Shown one piece after another: positions 45,701 to 54,703 of a DNA stretch of 64,000 nucleotides. A program made the translations under genes and the position numbers. The notes below the pieces were generated by a model. That model saw only the letters and a program-made list of their open reading frames with translations. It made no database searches and had not been told where the DNA came from. Origin of the DNA: Phallusia mammillata (Eukaryota; Chordata; Ascidiacea; Phlebobranchia; Ascidiidae). The DNA lies in contig QLIY01000289.1 of the NCBI GenBank assembly GCA_003260075.1, positions 30,457-94,456 of the forward strand. Direction: 5' to 3'. The first letter of the stretch is position 1. Each line of letters opens with the position of its first letter.

Positions 45701-48683
45701 CCAATGCAAAAGTGACAACTTGTTTGTCTTTTATGTAATAGTAAACATTTCACATTGCAGGGAAAATAAATCAGTCTGATGTACCTTCATTTCCTGCCGT
45801 TCGAATGCGAATCGACTCAGGACCAAATGCATCTCGTTTCTCTCAAGCTGCCGTTGCAACTGGAAATCTTCAACTTCATGTTGACCACTTGAGGGAGGGA
45901 GTAAAAGCATCCTCGCTAGCTAATATCGGTGAGCAATTCTCCAAAACTTTCCCTTTTTGCTGATACAAAATCACTGTCTAATTTGATTTGATCAAGTTTT
46001 GCATCAGTTGCATTAGTAGTAGGGATGGTGATTGTATAATATACTCTAGTGATTGTATAATATACTATACACAGTATATTTTTCTATTATATACAGGTAG
46101 TTTTTCAAGCTACTTCATTAAAGAGGCTTAGTTGACCTTGTTATGCTTTGTAAATGTGATTTTGAGTAAGTTGTCAAGTAAATTTTTTTGTAGGTGCTTT
46201 TCTTGAAGATGATGTTGTACCTGAAGTTATGCCAATGAAAATTGAAGCCAATGATATCCACCTTTCCATAAGTGTAAGTTCAATCATTAACAATGTTTTG
46301 TTGCATTTTTACCAAGTTTGATTAAGTTAAAAAGCAAAAACTTTAAACCAAAATGTTTAACCACTGCAGTTGTTTTCTGCAATACATAACTGTGCACTAG
46401 GATTCTAAAACTGGAAAAGTAATTTCTGGCAAATAATTGTGAAAAATCCATTGGAATAAAATTGCACTTTTAGATTCTTATTCAAATAGAACAAAATGTT
46501 AATTTTTGCAGGATGATGCTGAACCAAAATATCCAACCAGTGCCAAATTACCCCCAGTTCTGCTTCATGTTCAACATGCCTCAGTTAGAAGAAGTGATGA
46601 TGGTACTTTCCATGTTTCAAGTAAGTCTAACTTAAGAGAAAAATAACCATTTTTTTGCCAAATGATAAGCTTGGATTTCTGTCCTATGTCAGTGGTCCCC
46701 TAATTGGGGTAAGAATTTTAAAAGTTGGGTGGAGGAATTTATTTGTGGTTCTAAGTTGACACTTTAAGCCAGTGGTTCTCAAACTCGGTTTTCGGGGCCG
46801 CATGCGGCTTCCAACTNTCGGTTTTCGGGGCCGCATGCGGCTCCCAACTACTTATATTGCGGCTCGCACCAGACCTCAGAAAACCACCAAACATTGCTAT
46901 TTTAGCTTTCAAAGTAATAATCTTTATTGATTTTCTCAAGGTTTCATTTTTTTGTGGCTCTCTACACACTTAAAAAAATACCATTTGGCCCCGACAATAA
47001 AAAAGTTTGAGAACCACTGCTTTAAGCTCTGGGAATATAACCTGTGAAGTTGATAAAAGACCCTATTTTAAATTTGTATGGTTTAGCATCTACTATGTAG
47101 TATATTGGGGAGGAATGAAAATGATTTGAAACGTTAGGGAGGAATTGATCACAAAACATTGGGAACCATTGCCCTGTGTTGTAAAAGAATATTGAAGTAA
47201 CTGATAATGAATAAAATCCTAGCCATCGTCGTGCATTTTTTTGGGTTATGTACTCCATTTATGAATACAAACTTCTAATTAACAGGTGATACACCTCAAG
47301 ATGCATTGATAAACACAGCGAAGGATATAAATACATCTGTGTCAGTCTCACGAACCAAGGATCCACCAATATCCGAAAGCACACAAACACAATCCGAAAT
47401 AATTTTACCATCCACAGGGGGGGGGGTATTTTAACAGGTGATACATCTCAAGATGCATTGATAAACACAGCGAAGGATATAAATACATCTCTGTCAGTCT
47501 CACAAACCAAGGGTCCACCTATATCCGAAAGCACACAAACACAATCCGAAATAATTTTACCATCCACATCCTGTTTAATGGCTCCTGAAGTCACAAATAT
47601 TGGAGCGTTACCAAATGGAGATGTGTCGCATGCGTTATTGACCAATGGACCATTGTTAAACCATAATCACGGTGAATTTGATAAAATAACAGGGAAAAAA
47701 GATCAGGAAATATCTGATTTACAACTGAAATTGGTGGAAATGACAAAAGAGAGAGATTCACTTATTGCTGCCCTTCAAATGATGCAGGTAACATTTCAAA
47801 CTATATTTAAACTGAGCTGTTATTTTTCACATGTCTCAGTTTATGTAACAGACATAGGCCTAAGCGGGAGTGTGCAACGGGGGGGGGGTAAAGAGTATTT
47901 AAACTGAGCTGTTATTTTTCACATATGTCTCAGTTTATGTAACAGACATAGGCCTAAGCGGGAGTGTGCAACTATTAATCGCAATCAACATATACATTTT
48001 GACTAAAAATTTATTTATTGCAGTGGTTCTTAGCCTACAGTTTGTGGCCCCTGAAGTGTCCATGAGCGCAGAATTTAAACCAAATTTTTGAGAGCTTTGC
48101 ATAAACTTTACCTTGCAAAACAATGTGAAAAATACTAATGATGCAGTGCAAATAACAAATTGTTACAATTTAACAGTGAAACTATAAACAATCGACTATT
48201 TGACAAAGTCGGGGGGGGGGCTTACCTTGCAAAACAATGTGAAAAATACTAATGATGCAGTACAAATAGCAAATTCTTACAATTTAACAGTGAAACTATA
48301 AACAATCGACTATTTGACAAAGTCAGTGTGGGCCACCTAAATAGCTGTTGTGGACTGTATGTTGCACGCCCATAGTCTAAAGAAATTAAATGCAACAAAT
48401 TCACGCTTATGGTGTCCAGAATTTATAGAGGTTTTAACTAGTGATGTACCGAATCGGCTAAATTTCGATTCGGCCGAAACCGAATCTTTGCAAAAATGAT
48501 CGATTCCGCCGAATAAATTCGGCAAACCGAATATTCGGTACATCTCTAGTTTTAACACCCTTATGGGTTTAAATGCCTAAGATCGATAAATATCTAATTT
48601 TTTATTTTTATTAGGACGATCTATTCCAATCAGAAGCAGACAGAAAAACACTAAGAAATCAACTCAAAAACTCAATCAGATGA
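28035..48683 (+). CDS. BLTP3: Bridge-like lipid transfer protein 3 (UHRF1BP1/UHRF1BP1L family)
   Basis: A complete 31-exon gene whose exon phases all agree; the summed coding length is 4533 nt, or 1510 residues (human UHRF1BP1 and UHRF1BP1L are about 1440-1460). It starts MAGLIKKQILKHLSK, almost the same as the vertebrate proteins, followed by a chorein-type N terminus (LSTLRGEGELSNLELD, LPTWLQIN, IPWTKLKGT, PRPPNGPSPIE). The C-terminal region has FLEDDVVPEVMPMKIEA and ends in a coiled coil finishing DLFQSEADRKTLRNQLK. Family members form a long hydrophobic groove that carries phospholipids between endosome/lysosome-related membranes. A long Ser/Thr/Asn-rich segment in exons 18-25 is probably disordered. 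Exons 22, 27 and 30 are present twice, wholly or in part, because of poly-G joints at 41935, 45632 and 47417; the right-hand copy continues the frame. The donor of exon 17 (A|GTGGGT) and the exon 18 end are less certain. Confidence 0.93.
29578..29704. mobile_element. Foldback MITE-like element, diverged copy
   Basis: The right arm, TGCATGATGTATTCTATATA through AGTTATGTTTATGATTAA, is nearly identical to that of 40900-41041. The left arm is diverged. The centre has CTGATGA (29620-29626), ACAAT/ATTGT (29629-29633 with 29638-29642) and GAAA (29644-29647). It lies in intron 4 of BLTP3. Confidence 0.65.
30998..31296. mobile_element. hAT-like element, 299 bp (CAGTGGTTCCCAAAC type)
   Basis: The ends are CAGTGGTTCCCAAACTT and TAGTTTGGGAACCACTG. 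A perfect 8-bp target duplication gtttagtt is at 30990-30997 and 31297-31304. It is non-coding and lies in intron 6 of BLTP3. The interior carries GTTGGCCTAGTGGTCTAAGC, which looks like a tRNA-type A box and may be part of a captured SINE. Confidence 0.9.
33175..33555. mobile_element. hAT-like element, 381 bp (CAGGGTTGCCA type)
   Basis: The ends are CAGGGTTGCCAT and GATGGCAACCCTG. A perfect 8-bp target duplication catatagt is at 33167-33174 and 33556-33563. The left part repeats the unit TGTCCTTATTTTGA. It lies in intron 7 of BLTP3 and has no coding capacity. Confidence 0.9.
35406..35560 (+). mobile_element. tRNA-related SINE-like fragment (3' part)
   Basis: It has AGAGCGCGAGTCCCGGAAAG, a B-box-like GGGTTTGAATCCCACC and a tail with TGAATGCTTGGTGACCGGCT and GGGCCTGGCGTATTGTGATT. 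The same segments occur at 45187-45437. It lies in intron 10 of BLTP3. Confidence 0.65.
37504..37685. mobile_element. Non-autonomous hAT-like element, 182 bp (family A)
   Basis: The ends are CTGTGGTGGGATTTAAAT and GCTGAATCCCACCACTG. A perfect 8-bp target duplication ctcttatc is at 37496-37503 and 37686-37693. It is homologous to 24420-24598 in the same orientation and lies in intron 14 of BLTP3. Confidence 0.9.
38233..38425 (+). repeat. Diverged tandem duplication, about 108-bp unit
   Basis: Two adjacent copies begin TTGTTATGTATATATGTCTG at 38233 and 38341. They share TTTGTTGTTTGTTGAT and GTAAAATxCAAA with internal indels. There is no homopolymer between them, so this is a real tandem duplication in intron 16 of BLTP3. 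Confidence 0.65.
39696..39764. other. Long poly-G run (69 nt), probable gap in a BLTP3 intron
   Basis: No duplicated flanks are present, so sequence is probably missing just after exon 18. Glycine-rich frames through it are artefacts. Confidence 0.7.
40900..41041. mobile_element. Foldback MITE-like element with about 65-bp arms
   Basis: The left arm starts TTAATCATAAACATAACTGC and the right arm ends in its complement (GTTATGTTTATGATTAA). Inside, TATAGAATACxTCATGCAGA also pairs with TCTGCATGATGTATTCTATA. The loop is short (ACAACAGAG). The transcript would form a long hairpin in intron 20 of BLTP3. Confidence 0.8.
42538..42700. mobile_element. Possible hAT-like remnant (CATTGGTTCTTAACCTGTGG)
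   Basis: The terminus CATTGGTTCTTAACCTGTGG at 42538 is hAT-like. The sequence just left (GTTTGAGAACCACTG, then atttaggc) and atttaggc again at about 42415 suggest a second end, but the joint at 42502 scrambles the order. Boundaries cannot be fixed. Confidence 0.35.
45187..45437 (+). mobile_element. tRNA-related SINE-like element, longest copy
   Basis: The head (GACATGCGCAGCATACGAGG, then CAACGGGTTTACCACTGACC) is followed by a degenerate A box (GTGTAACTTGATTGATAGAG), a B-box-like GGGTTCGAAGCCC, and a tail ending GGGCCTGGCGTACTGTGATT. It links the head seen at 20661 with the tail seen at 35406. It lies in the intron before BLTP3 exon 27. Confidence 0.7.
46477..46492 (-). other. Spliced-leader-like 16-mer (15/16)
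   Basis: The minus strand reads GTTCTATTTGAATAAG, differing from the recalled Ciona leader only at base 1. It is followed by AATCTAAAAG, without a donor. It lies in an intron of BLTP3 on the opposite strand. Confidence 0.35.
46690..47171. mobile_element. Older hAT-like element hosting a nested insertion
   Basis: The ends are CAGTGGTCCCCTAATTGGGG and TTGGGAACCATTG. The flanks tcctatgt and ccctgtgt match at 6 of 8 bases, an aged target duplication. Its interior is split by the younger element at 46770-47019. Confidence 0.65.
46770..47019. mobile_element. Nested hAT-like element, about 250 bp (CAGTGGTTCTCAAAC type)
   Basis: The ends are CAGTGGTTCTCAAACTCGG and AAGTTTGAGAACCACTG. A perfect 8-bp target duplication ctttaagc is at 46762-46769 and 47020-47027. 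A short duplication joined by n at 46817 (GGGGCCGCATGCGGCT) is an assembly artefact, so the true length is slightly less. Confidence 0.88.
48439..48548. mobile_element. 110-bp hAT-like MITE, copy 2 (family B)
   Basis: The ends are TAGTGATGTACCGAAT and ATTCGGTACATCTCTA. A perfect 8-bp target duplication gttttaac is at 48431-48438 and 48549-48556. It is the same length as 13811-13920 with only a few substitutions. It sits in the last intron of BLTP3, 66 bp before the final exon. Confidence 0.9.
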
Positions 48684-49499
48684 ATTCCATTCCAAAATGT
48701 TGCAATGCTGGGGTTCATAAGGAATTAGCACCTTGGCCTTTGAAAGCCAGTGTCTACCACAGGATAATGCTTGTGAATTGTGCACCATAATTTTGATTCT
48801 GTTGACAGATTTGGATGCATTAGTGTCTTGATTTAGATCAGGGATTCCTATTATTTTATTGGTCAGCCCCCTTTCGAAATTACCAACCAATTTTGGCACC
48901 TATTCTGTACTTTTTGGAAATAGGCAATATTTCACAACCCAAATTATTTACTCATATTGCACCCCCTGGAAATATGTCCGAAACCCTTAAGCATTATAGT
49001 AAAGTTTTTCAACCTAGTTGTCTTACAGTGTTTCACAAAGTTCACTAAAAAAGAAAAAATGTCGGTACCTTGTTAGATATTATGTACCAACATAAGTGTT
49101 AGTTGATAAGCAATGCTGTGATATAGCATTGTCCCATGATGTGAATTTACATGTCATTCTTTCCCCCCCCCCCTAAAAAAGAAAAAATGTCGGTACCTTG
49201 TTAGATATTATGTACCAACACAAGTGTTAGTTAATAAGCAATGCTATAGCATTGTCCCATGATGTGAATTTACATGTCATTCTTCCTGTGCAATGTTTAG
49301 TTATTCTACTGAAAGCATATACATGCTATGTTCATTTCATATCTTACTGTGTTGTAATGTTGCTTTATGAGCCACACTTGTGATATGTTACAAGTTTGCC
49401 TAAAATAACTTTGTATCTGGTGCTTCTAACAGAATTATGCATGTGGGAAATTAAGAAGTTTACCTTAAGGAATGATACTTAAATTTACAGAGCCTAATG

Positions 49500-49797
49500 C
49501 AGGGGTGGGCAACCTGTCTTGAGTAAAGGTTGTGCGGCCCGCAGAGACGCTTGGATTTCAAAATTAATGGCAAACGAGTCCAATTATTACATATTTTTGA
49601 GCCGATTAATGCGCCTGATGCTAGTTTTTTGTGACCTGGCAAAATGTGGCTAGAATCAAATACCAATTACACTTGTAGTTAAGCAGATTTGGTAAGAAAC
49701 AAAGCAAAATCACTTTGTGTTATACACAGGTGCGGCCCGCGATCCAATTTTGACATTTATAATTGGACCTCACAGTAACAAAGGTTGCCCGCCCCTG
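49500..49797. mobile_element. hAT-like element, 298 bp (CAGGGGTGGGCAACC type)
   Basis: The ends are CAGGGGTGGGCAACCTGT and AAGGTTGCCCGCCCCTG. Target duplication gcctaatg / acctaatg (49492-49499, 49798-49805) matches at 7 of 8. It is homologous to the element at 23504-23843, but complete across the part that is gapped there. Confidence 0.88.
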
Positions 49798-50261
49798 ACC
49801 TAATGCTTATGCAACAGTATGGCTGGTAATAAAATGGTCTGTGAAAAAAAATTAGGCTAATTTTGAGAAACTTGTTATTTGATTGTTTTGTCCTGTTTAT
49901 GTTGGTTTTATGGCTTATGCACCTAATTCCCTCCATTTCAATTGCAAGCCATAGACAATTTTCTATGCTTCGTTCTGCTGGTGCATCTCGTTGCGTGTTA
50001 TGAAAATCAACATGATTTTTTTGTTACTTTTTAATTTAACTTGTGCAAAATACATGAAAAGATTTTGTGATTGATTGCAACAAGGATAAGTCACATTAAA
50101 CACTTGTTGGTGTGGATTAAGTTGCCTTTAGCAGGTACTACAACAACATTATTGTGTGCATGTATCGAGTTGTATGACAACAAAGAAACAGCATGACTGT
50201 TTTGCACTGTGGCTAATCGTGTTAATTTACATGTCATATTCCATGAAAAACTGATAATGCA

Positions 50262-50375
50262 AATAAATATCAAGTCTTATGGATGTGGAAACCCAGTATT
50301 GCTGTTTTTTAAGGTCTATTCTGGAAACAGATGACACAAAAACATTGTTAATGTGTAAATCACAAAGCATTTAAT
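50262..50375. terminator. Facing polyadenylation signals of BLTP3 and EXOC4
   Basis: AATAAA on + at 50262-50267 could end the BLTP3 transcript; an earlier AATAAA is at 49828-49833. ATTAAA on - at 50370-50375 could end EXOC4 about 200 bp after its stop. If both are used, the 3' ends nearly meet. This is inferred from motifs only. Confidence 0.4.
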
Positions 50376-50577
50376 CATATATTGCACGATAATACGGTGT
50401 TGAAATATGGAATACCACAACAAGACTATAAAAATCATCAGAAATAGACCAAGATATATTTGAAACTGATTTTTGAGCAAATTTTATAGTATTACAGGCA
50501 CCAGCAAGACGCTCTTGAATACAAATGTACATGTTTTATGCCATTAACAATTCAAAGCTTACATAGCTAAACAGTTA

Positions 50578-53500
50578 TTACTCAGCCGCATTTTGTTTCA
50601 TCTGTTCTGCAAATTCCCGTTTGTATGTTTGCTCACGAACGATACCACGAAGCTTTTGTGCTCTCGACATCTGTACACTATCAGTCCCTGAACCCGGCTT
50701 GCTCCTATGCAGTAGATTCAAGGCTTCCATGTAGTCTTCTTCACAGTAACGCACCCCTTGTTCCACCACCTGGACTTGTAGATCATCTGGCATGAGATAC
50801 AGCATCTCATAGAACTGGCGTGCCATATCAAGATGCGACTCTCGTGACAAAGTGAAGTTAGTTAGGCATTGCTGCAAGGTAAATATGTTTCGGCACATTT
50901 TCTTGATCCCTGCTGAGGAAATACGCTTGATGTGTTTTGCTCCGCCGATTATAATAGCTGCAATCTGGTGCCCAAGTCCATCAAATATGTACCTGTACTT
51001 AGATGTCTGCAACGATGAACTGAGATTTTCTTCAGCTGCCTGCAAATCTTTCACAAGTTTAGTGATTTGGAAGTCGTGTTCCATGCTTTCAAGGCCACGA
51101 ATGTCATAATTACTGTTCATCACCATAGGTGTAAGATGGTAAAAACAGCAAAGCCTTAGTTCGATGTGTAGACAAAGTAGGCAAATTTCTGCCATCCGAA
51201 CATAATCTTGTTGCAGGCTCTTGAGCATGTTAAGAGTATCCATTGGGGCATAGGTTGTTATCTTTTCAATAAACATCTTCAGTTGCCCAGAATACCACTC
51301 AAGACTTTCATGTAAGCAAGCAATATCTTTCAAACTAGTTGGGTCTTCAACAAGTGAATTTCTTCCAAGGGCCTCTGAGCCTTGCCTATCCATAAAAAAG
51401 TGGGCCTCTTCCATATATGCATCCTTTAGTTGTTGTGCTCCTGTTGGTTGGCTTGAGCTGGACAAAGCCTTCCAATTGTCAAGTCTTCTTATTGCCTCAT
51501 TTACGTCGGTTTCACGGACCCAAGAGGCACTGACAATTCTTTGATCTTCAGATTCAGGTTGTACAACTCCTCGGTATGACTGTATAGACATTTCTTTGTA
51601 TTCCTGAATCAAGGAACACGCCATGGTGCCCCCCCCCCTCTTTGATCTTCAGATTCAGGTTGTACAACTCCTCGGTATGACTGTATGGACATTTCCTTGT
51701 ATTCTTGAATCAAGGAACACGCCATGGTAAGGAAATGGTCATGGTATGTATCTAGGCTGGTTGTTAGATCGAACAGGAACCACATACACTGGTCTGCAAC
51801 AACTGCACTTTGAAGCAAGCTTTTGCCTTTAGCAATATTTTTCTGCATGCTTGCATCCGCCAATACTTTCAGTGGCTCGGTTACTTTAAGAGCAGCATCA
51901 AAATCCTTCTTTAGCCCCCCCCCCCAAGCTTTTGCCTTTAGCAATATTTTTCTGCATGCTTGCATCCGCCAAGACTTTCAGTGGCTCGGTTACTTTTAAA
52001 GCAGCATCAAAGTCCTTCTTTAACTCATATTGAATTTGCCTGATGAATACATCCTGGACGTAGTCAGTGATGTACTCATGTAGTGAGCACTTTCTGCCTT
52101 CTGGGTAATCAAGTGAAAGCTCAATTTCAGTGATAAACTTTTTCAGTGGTCCAAAAATTGTAGTGATGTTCCTGGGGTTAGGCTTGCACACTTTCTGATT
52201 AGACAAGACATGGTCCATTAGTGGAGAAGTGGGTCCACTAAGTGAGTTAGTTCGTCTTTGTGCCCTCTGTTCCCTGAGATAGGTGTTCATCGATATGGCG
52301 TGAGAAGAACCATCAAATCGGAACAGCTTTGCGACTCTTGGTCGGCTAACTCTTTTTCTTGTGAAGTGCGAAGAAAGGCTTCCTGACTCAGAGAAACCCA
52401 ACTGCTGTGATGCAGCAGAAACATTGTCAGCATCCAAGTATTCATGAAGTAGGATCTGCAGTACTGACTGAATTTTCGCCCATACATCCTCAATTTCATA
52501 AACCTGCACTTCAGTGTGGGTTTTGGCAATTACTTTGCGTATACATGATAGTATGTGGTAATGAGCATTTACCACACAATGGAACTTCTTGAAAAGTAAC
52601 TTGAGCAACTCTAGCAAGCGTTTAGGGTTGTCGTCACTCTTTTGCTCATCTTGGAATGCCATGTCAGTTATTTCCACTGTGGTGTGTGTGACCAGTGTGT
52701 TAATGTGCCTATCCATTCTTGCTTTGTTGGCCTCAACCATTTCTGGAAGTTTCTTGAGACAAGATAGGGACTCCACCAAAACGGTCATCAGCTGAAATGG
52801 GTCATCATTTGGGTTTGAATCAAGATCTTCCAATTCAGTGACTCCTTTGCTGAACTTTCCAATCTTTCCTTCTTCCTCAATGGAATCTTTCCTTTCCAGT
52901 TTGGCAGGTTTATTTGTAGAAGCAATCTTTTTCTTGCCAGGGTTGTTGACACTGTTGATGTAGACCTGTTTGTGCAGCTCGCTGATAAGTGTTTCATGCA
53001 TTTGAAGTTTTTTCCCGAGCAGTTCATTCCTAATATCATGAAGTGCTTCCACTTGCATGAGTTCACCATCCAAAGATGTCAGAGTTTGGGTGAGAAGCTC
53101 GGTAGCATGTAGGTAAAACTTCTTGCCGAGAAAACCTTCGATCTTTTGGGGAGCCTGCTTGACACGCTCTATTTGATCAAGCAAATACAAAACCTTTTTA
53201 TGTTCAACTCCTTCAATCCACAGTTTTCGCAGTTCATCCTGTCTACAGTACATTAGTGACTTACACTGTTGCAAATCATCTTTCACTTTTTTTATTCTTT
53301 TCCTGGATTCAGAAATGCGATCACCGATCTTTCCAAACTGCTTGATTGAAACTGCAAGCTCCTCATAATTATCGGCAACGAGCTCATCAAGCTTTTCATC
53401 ATTTTCGGTAAATGCCTCCTCAAGTTTTTCCTTCTCTAACTCTCTCTGATGATCATCTTCGCTGTGAGAAAGTATCCGAATTGTGGACATCAGTAGCCCA

Positions 53501-53628
53501 GATGGATCACGGATAAAACCAGCTCGTCCCACACCAGCCATTCCCCCTGAAGTAGAGGCATTTCTTTTATTCCAGTTTGCTGTGTGTGCAGACGGAGCAG
53601 CAGGACTGTTATCAAATGGATTAGACAT
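50578..53628 (-). CDS. EXOC4: Exocyst complex component 4 (Sec8), single coding exon
   Basis: EXOC4 is a scaffold subunit of the exocyst, which tethers secretory vesicles to the plasma membrane. The start MSNPFDNSPAAPS at 53626-53628 is followed by GLLMSTIRILSHSEDDHQRE, LEEAFTENDEKLDEL, CRQDELRKLWIEGVEHK and LLDQIERVKQAPQKIE, matching vertebrate Sec8 throughout. The tail ends MKQNAAE. Two allelic overlaps joined by poly-C break the frame at 51629-51638 (101-nt offset) and 51915-51925 (109-nt offset). Removing them leaves 2841 nt, 946 residues, in frame from start to stop (human EXOC4 is 974). No intron interrupts the coding region. An acceptor-like GAAAGCAG lies just upstream of the ATG, so a 5'UTR intron or trans-splice site is possible. 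The extended N terminus before MSNPF (from 53703) is probably UTR. Confidence 0.93.
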
Positions 53629-54334
53629 AATTCTGCTAAACCTGCTTTCAAATGTAAAAAGTATTTGGTGAATAAAATATAATGTGGCTATTGCCAGGAC
53701 CATAAAAATTTAAGTACAAAGTAGTTCACACAAAAAATGAAACAATTGAAATCAAAATTGCATATTTTCACAAAAATGATTTTTTGTTGGTGTGCCTAAA
53801 ATAATGACAACCAGAAAATAGAAGAGAATATAAAACAGAAAGTGTACATATTAAGTACAATAATAGACAAAATAATTAGTATGCACCAATATTTGATTGC
53901 TTGTTAAAACATGATTTTGTCATTATTAAAATGTGTTTTACCATTTTTATGTTTAAAATCAGAATTGAAACAAAACAACATAAAAGTGTTTTTGTTAAGG
54001 TGCAGTAACTGTTTGGACAATTGTTTGTAAGTAACTCAATATGAAAACCCTGCAAAACAAAATTTAATGCAAAACCAAAAGATTTGAAGATCCCCCCCCC
54101 CACATAAAAGTGTTTTTGTTAAGGTGCAGTAACTGTTTGGACAATTGTTCGTAAGTAACTCAATATGAAAACCCTGCAAAACAAAATTTAATGCAAAATC
54201 AAAAGATTTGAAGATGAAGGTAGCAAATGCAAAACAAAAACAACACTAATACTGCTGTAAATTAAGTTACTTTATACTGTATTTTTGCACATAAAATTAT
54301 TTAAAAACAAAACTTGGTTGTCTCAAAAGATGAG
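53629..54334. other. Intergenic region between glutaredoxin and EXOC4 (same strand)
   Basis: About 700 bp, of which roughly 110 bp are an allelic duplicate around the C run at 54092-54101. No coding exon is seen. The spacing is larger than expected for a tight tunicate operon. Confidence 0.5.
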
Positions 54335-54703
54335 TTATGCAGGCAGATCTAGTTGGCCGTTCTCAGGCTTTTCCGAAACCAGTTCCTTTAGTTTGTTTTG
54401 TTTATTTAAAGCAGACGTTTCATTCCCACCTCCAATGCATTTTTGGTGAATAAAAACTCTTGGGACAGTTCTAGCACCTGTCATGTTTAAAAGAACATCT
54501 TGTATTACGCCTTGATCGGGTCGTCCTGTTAGTGATACCACATGGTACTTAATGCCATTAGAGTTAAGTGCACGTTTAGCTTGAATACAATAGGGGCATG
54601 TTACTTTCGAAAATATAACGACAGTGTGTGTTGATATTGCCTCCTTGATAAATTCCTCGGCTTCTTCTTTCGTGTCATACGTTTTGCCTTGAAAACTGCC
54701 CAT
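54335..54703 (-). CDS. GLRX: Glutaredoxin, dithiol CPYC type
   Basis: An uninterrupted 122-residue frame. Glutaredoxins reduce protein disulfides and mixed disulfides using glutathione. The active site CPYC lies at residues 37-40 within VIFSKVTCPYCIQAKRAL, followed by the cis-proline segment TGARTVPRVFIHQKCIGG, which contacts glutathione. TGARTVPRVFI and the tail resemble vertebrate GLRX (cytosolic) more than GLRX2, and no mitochondrial presequence is apparent (start MGSFQGKTYDTKEEA). The gene has no intron in its coding sequence, unlike most neighbours, and lies upstream of EXOC4 on the same strand. It diverges from SLC25A11, whose start is about 1.1 kb away (less after removing the duplicated exon 1). 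Confidence 0.9.
   Translation of the reverse strand: MGSFQGKTYDTKEEAEEFIKEAISTHTVVIFSKVTCPYCIQAKRALNSNGIKYHVVSLTGRPDQGVIQDVLLNMTGARTVPRVFIHQKCIGGGNETSALNKQNKLKELVSEKPENGQLDLPA

Larger units (their letters stand above)
15559..48220. other. Block of poly-G assembly joints (second orientation block)
   Basis: Runs of 10-11 G occur at 15559, 16593, 17756, 19386, 20101, 20874, 22073, 24222, 24863, 26271, 26618, 27615, 29864, 32374, 41935, 42502, 45632, 47417, 47879 and 48211. Each has near-identical sequence on both sides. A single n at 46817 joins a short duplication in the same way. All runs here are G, whereas both flanking blocks use C. Confidence 0.8.
40333..48683 (+). other. BLTP3: BLTP3 exons 19-31
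   Basis: Exons: 40333-40418, 40739-40884, 41269-41435, 41951-42160, 42906-43038, 43462-43677, 44286-44448, 44895-45051, 45761-45928, 46194-46273, 46512-46620, 47438-47787 and 48615-48683. Left-hand allelic partial copies start at 41785 (exon 22), 45546 (exon 27) and 47286 (exon 30). The copies differ at several amino acids. Exon 30 ends in a coiled coil (QEISDLQLKLVEMTKERDSL). Confidence 0.88.
48684..50577. other. Convergent 3' region of BLTP3 and EXOC4
   Basis: No coding exon is seen. It holds a poly-C joint at 49163 with duplicated flanks, a hAT-like element at 49500-49797 and candidate polyadenylation signals. The change from poly-G to poly-C joints between 48220 and 49163 marks an assembly block boundary near here. 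Confidence 0.55.

Noticed and set aside
15560..48220. Short homopolymers as biological G-quadruplex or switch-like repeats
   Set aside because: Uniform 10-11 nt length, flanking allelic duplications and strand-wise base change fit assembly filler better.
53629..54335. Glutaredoxin and EXOC4 as an operon
   Set aside because: They share a strand, but the roughly 600-bp true spacing is far larger than in known tunicate operons, and no specific signal is visible.
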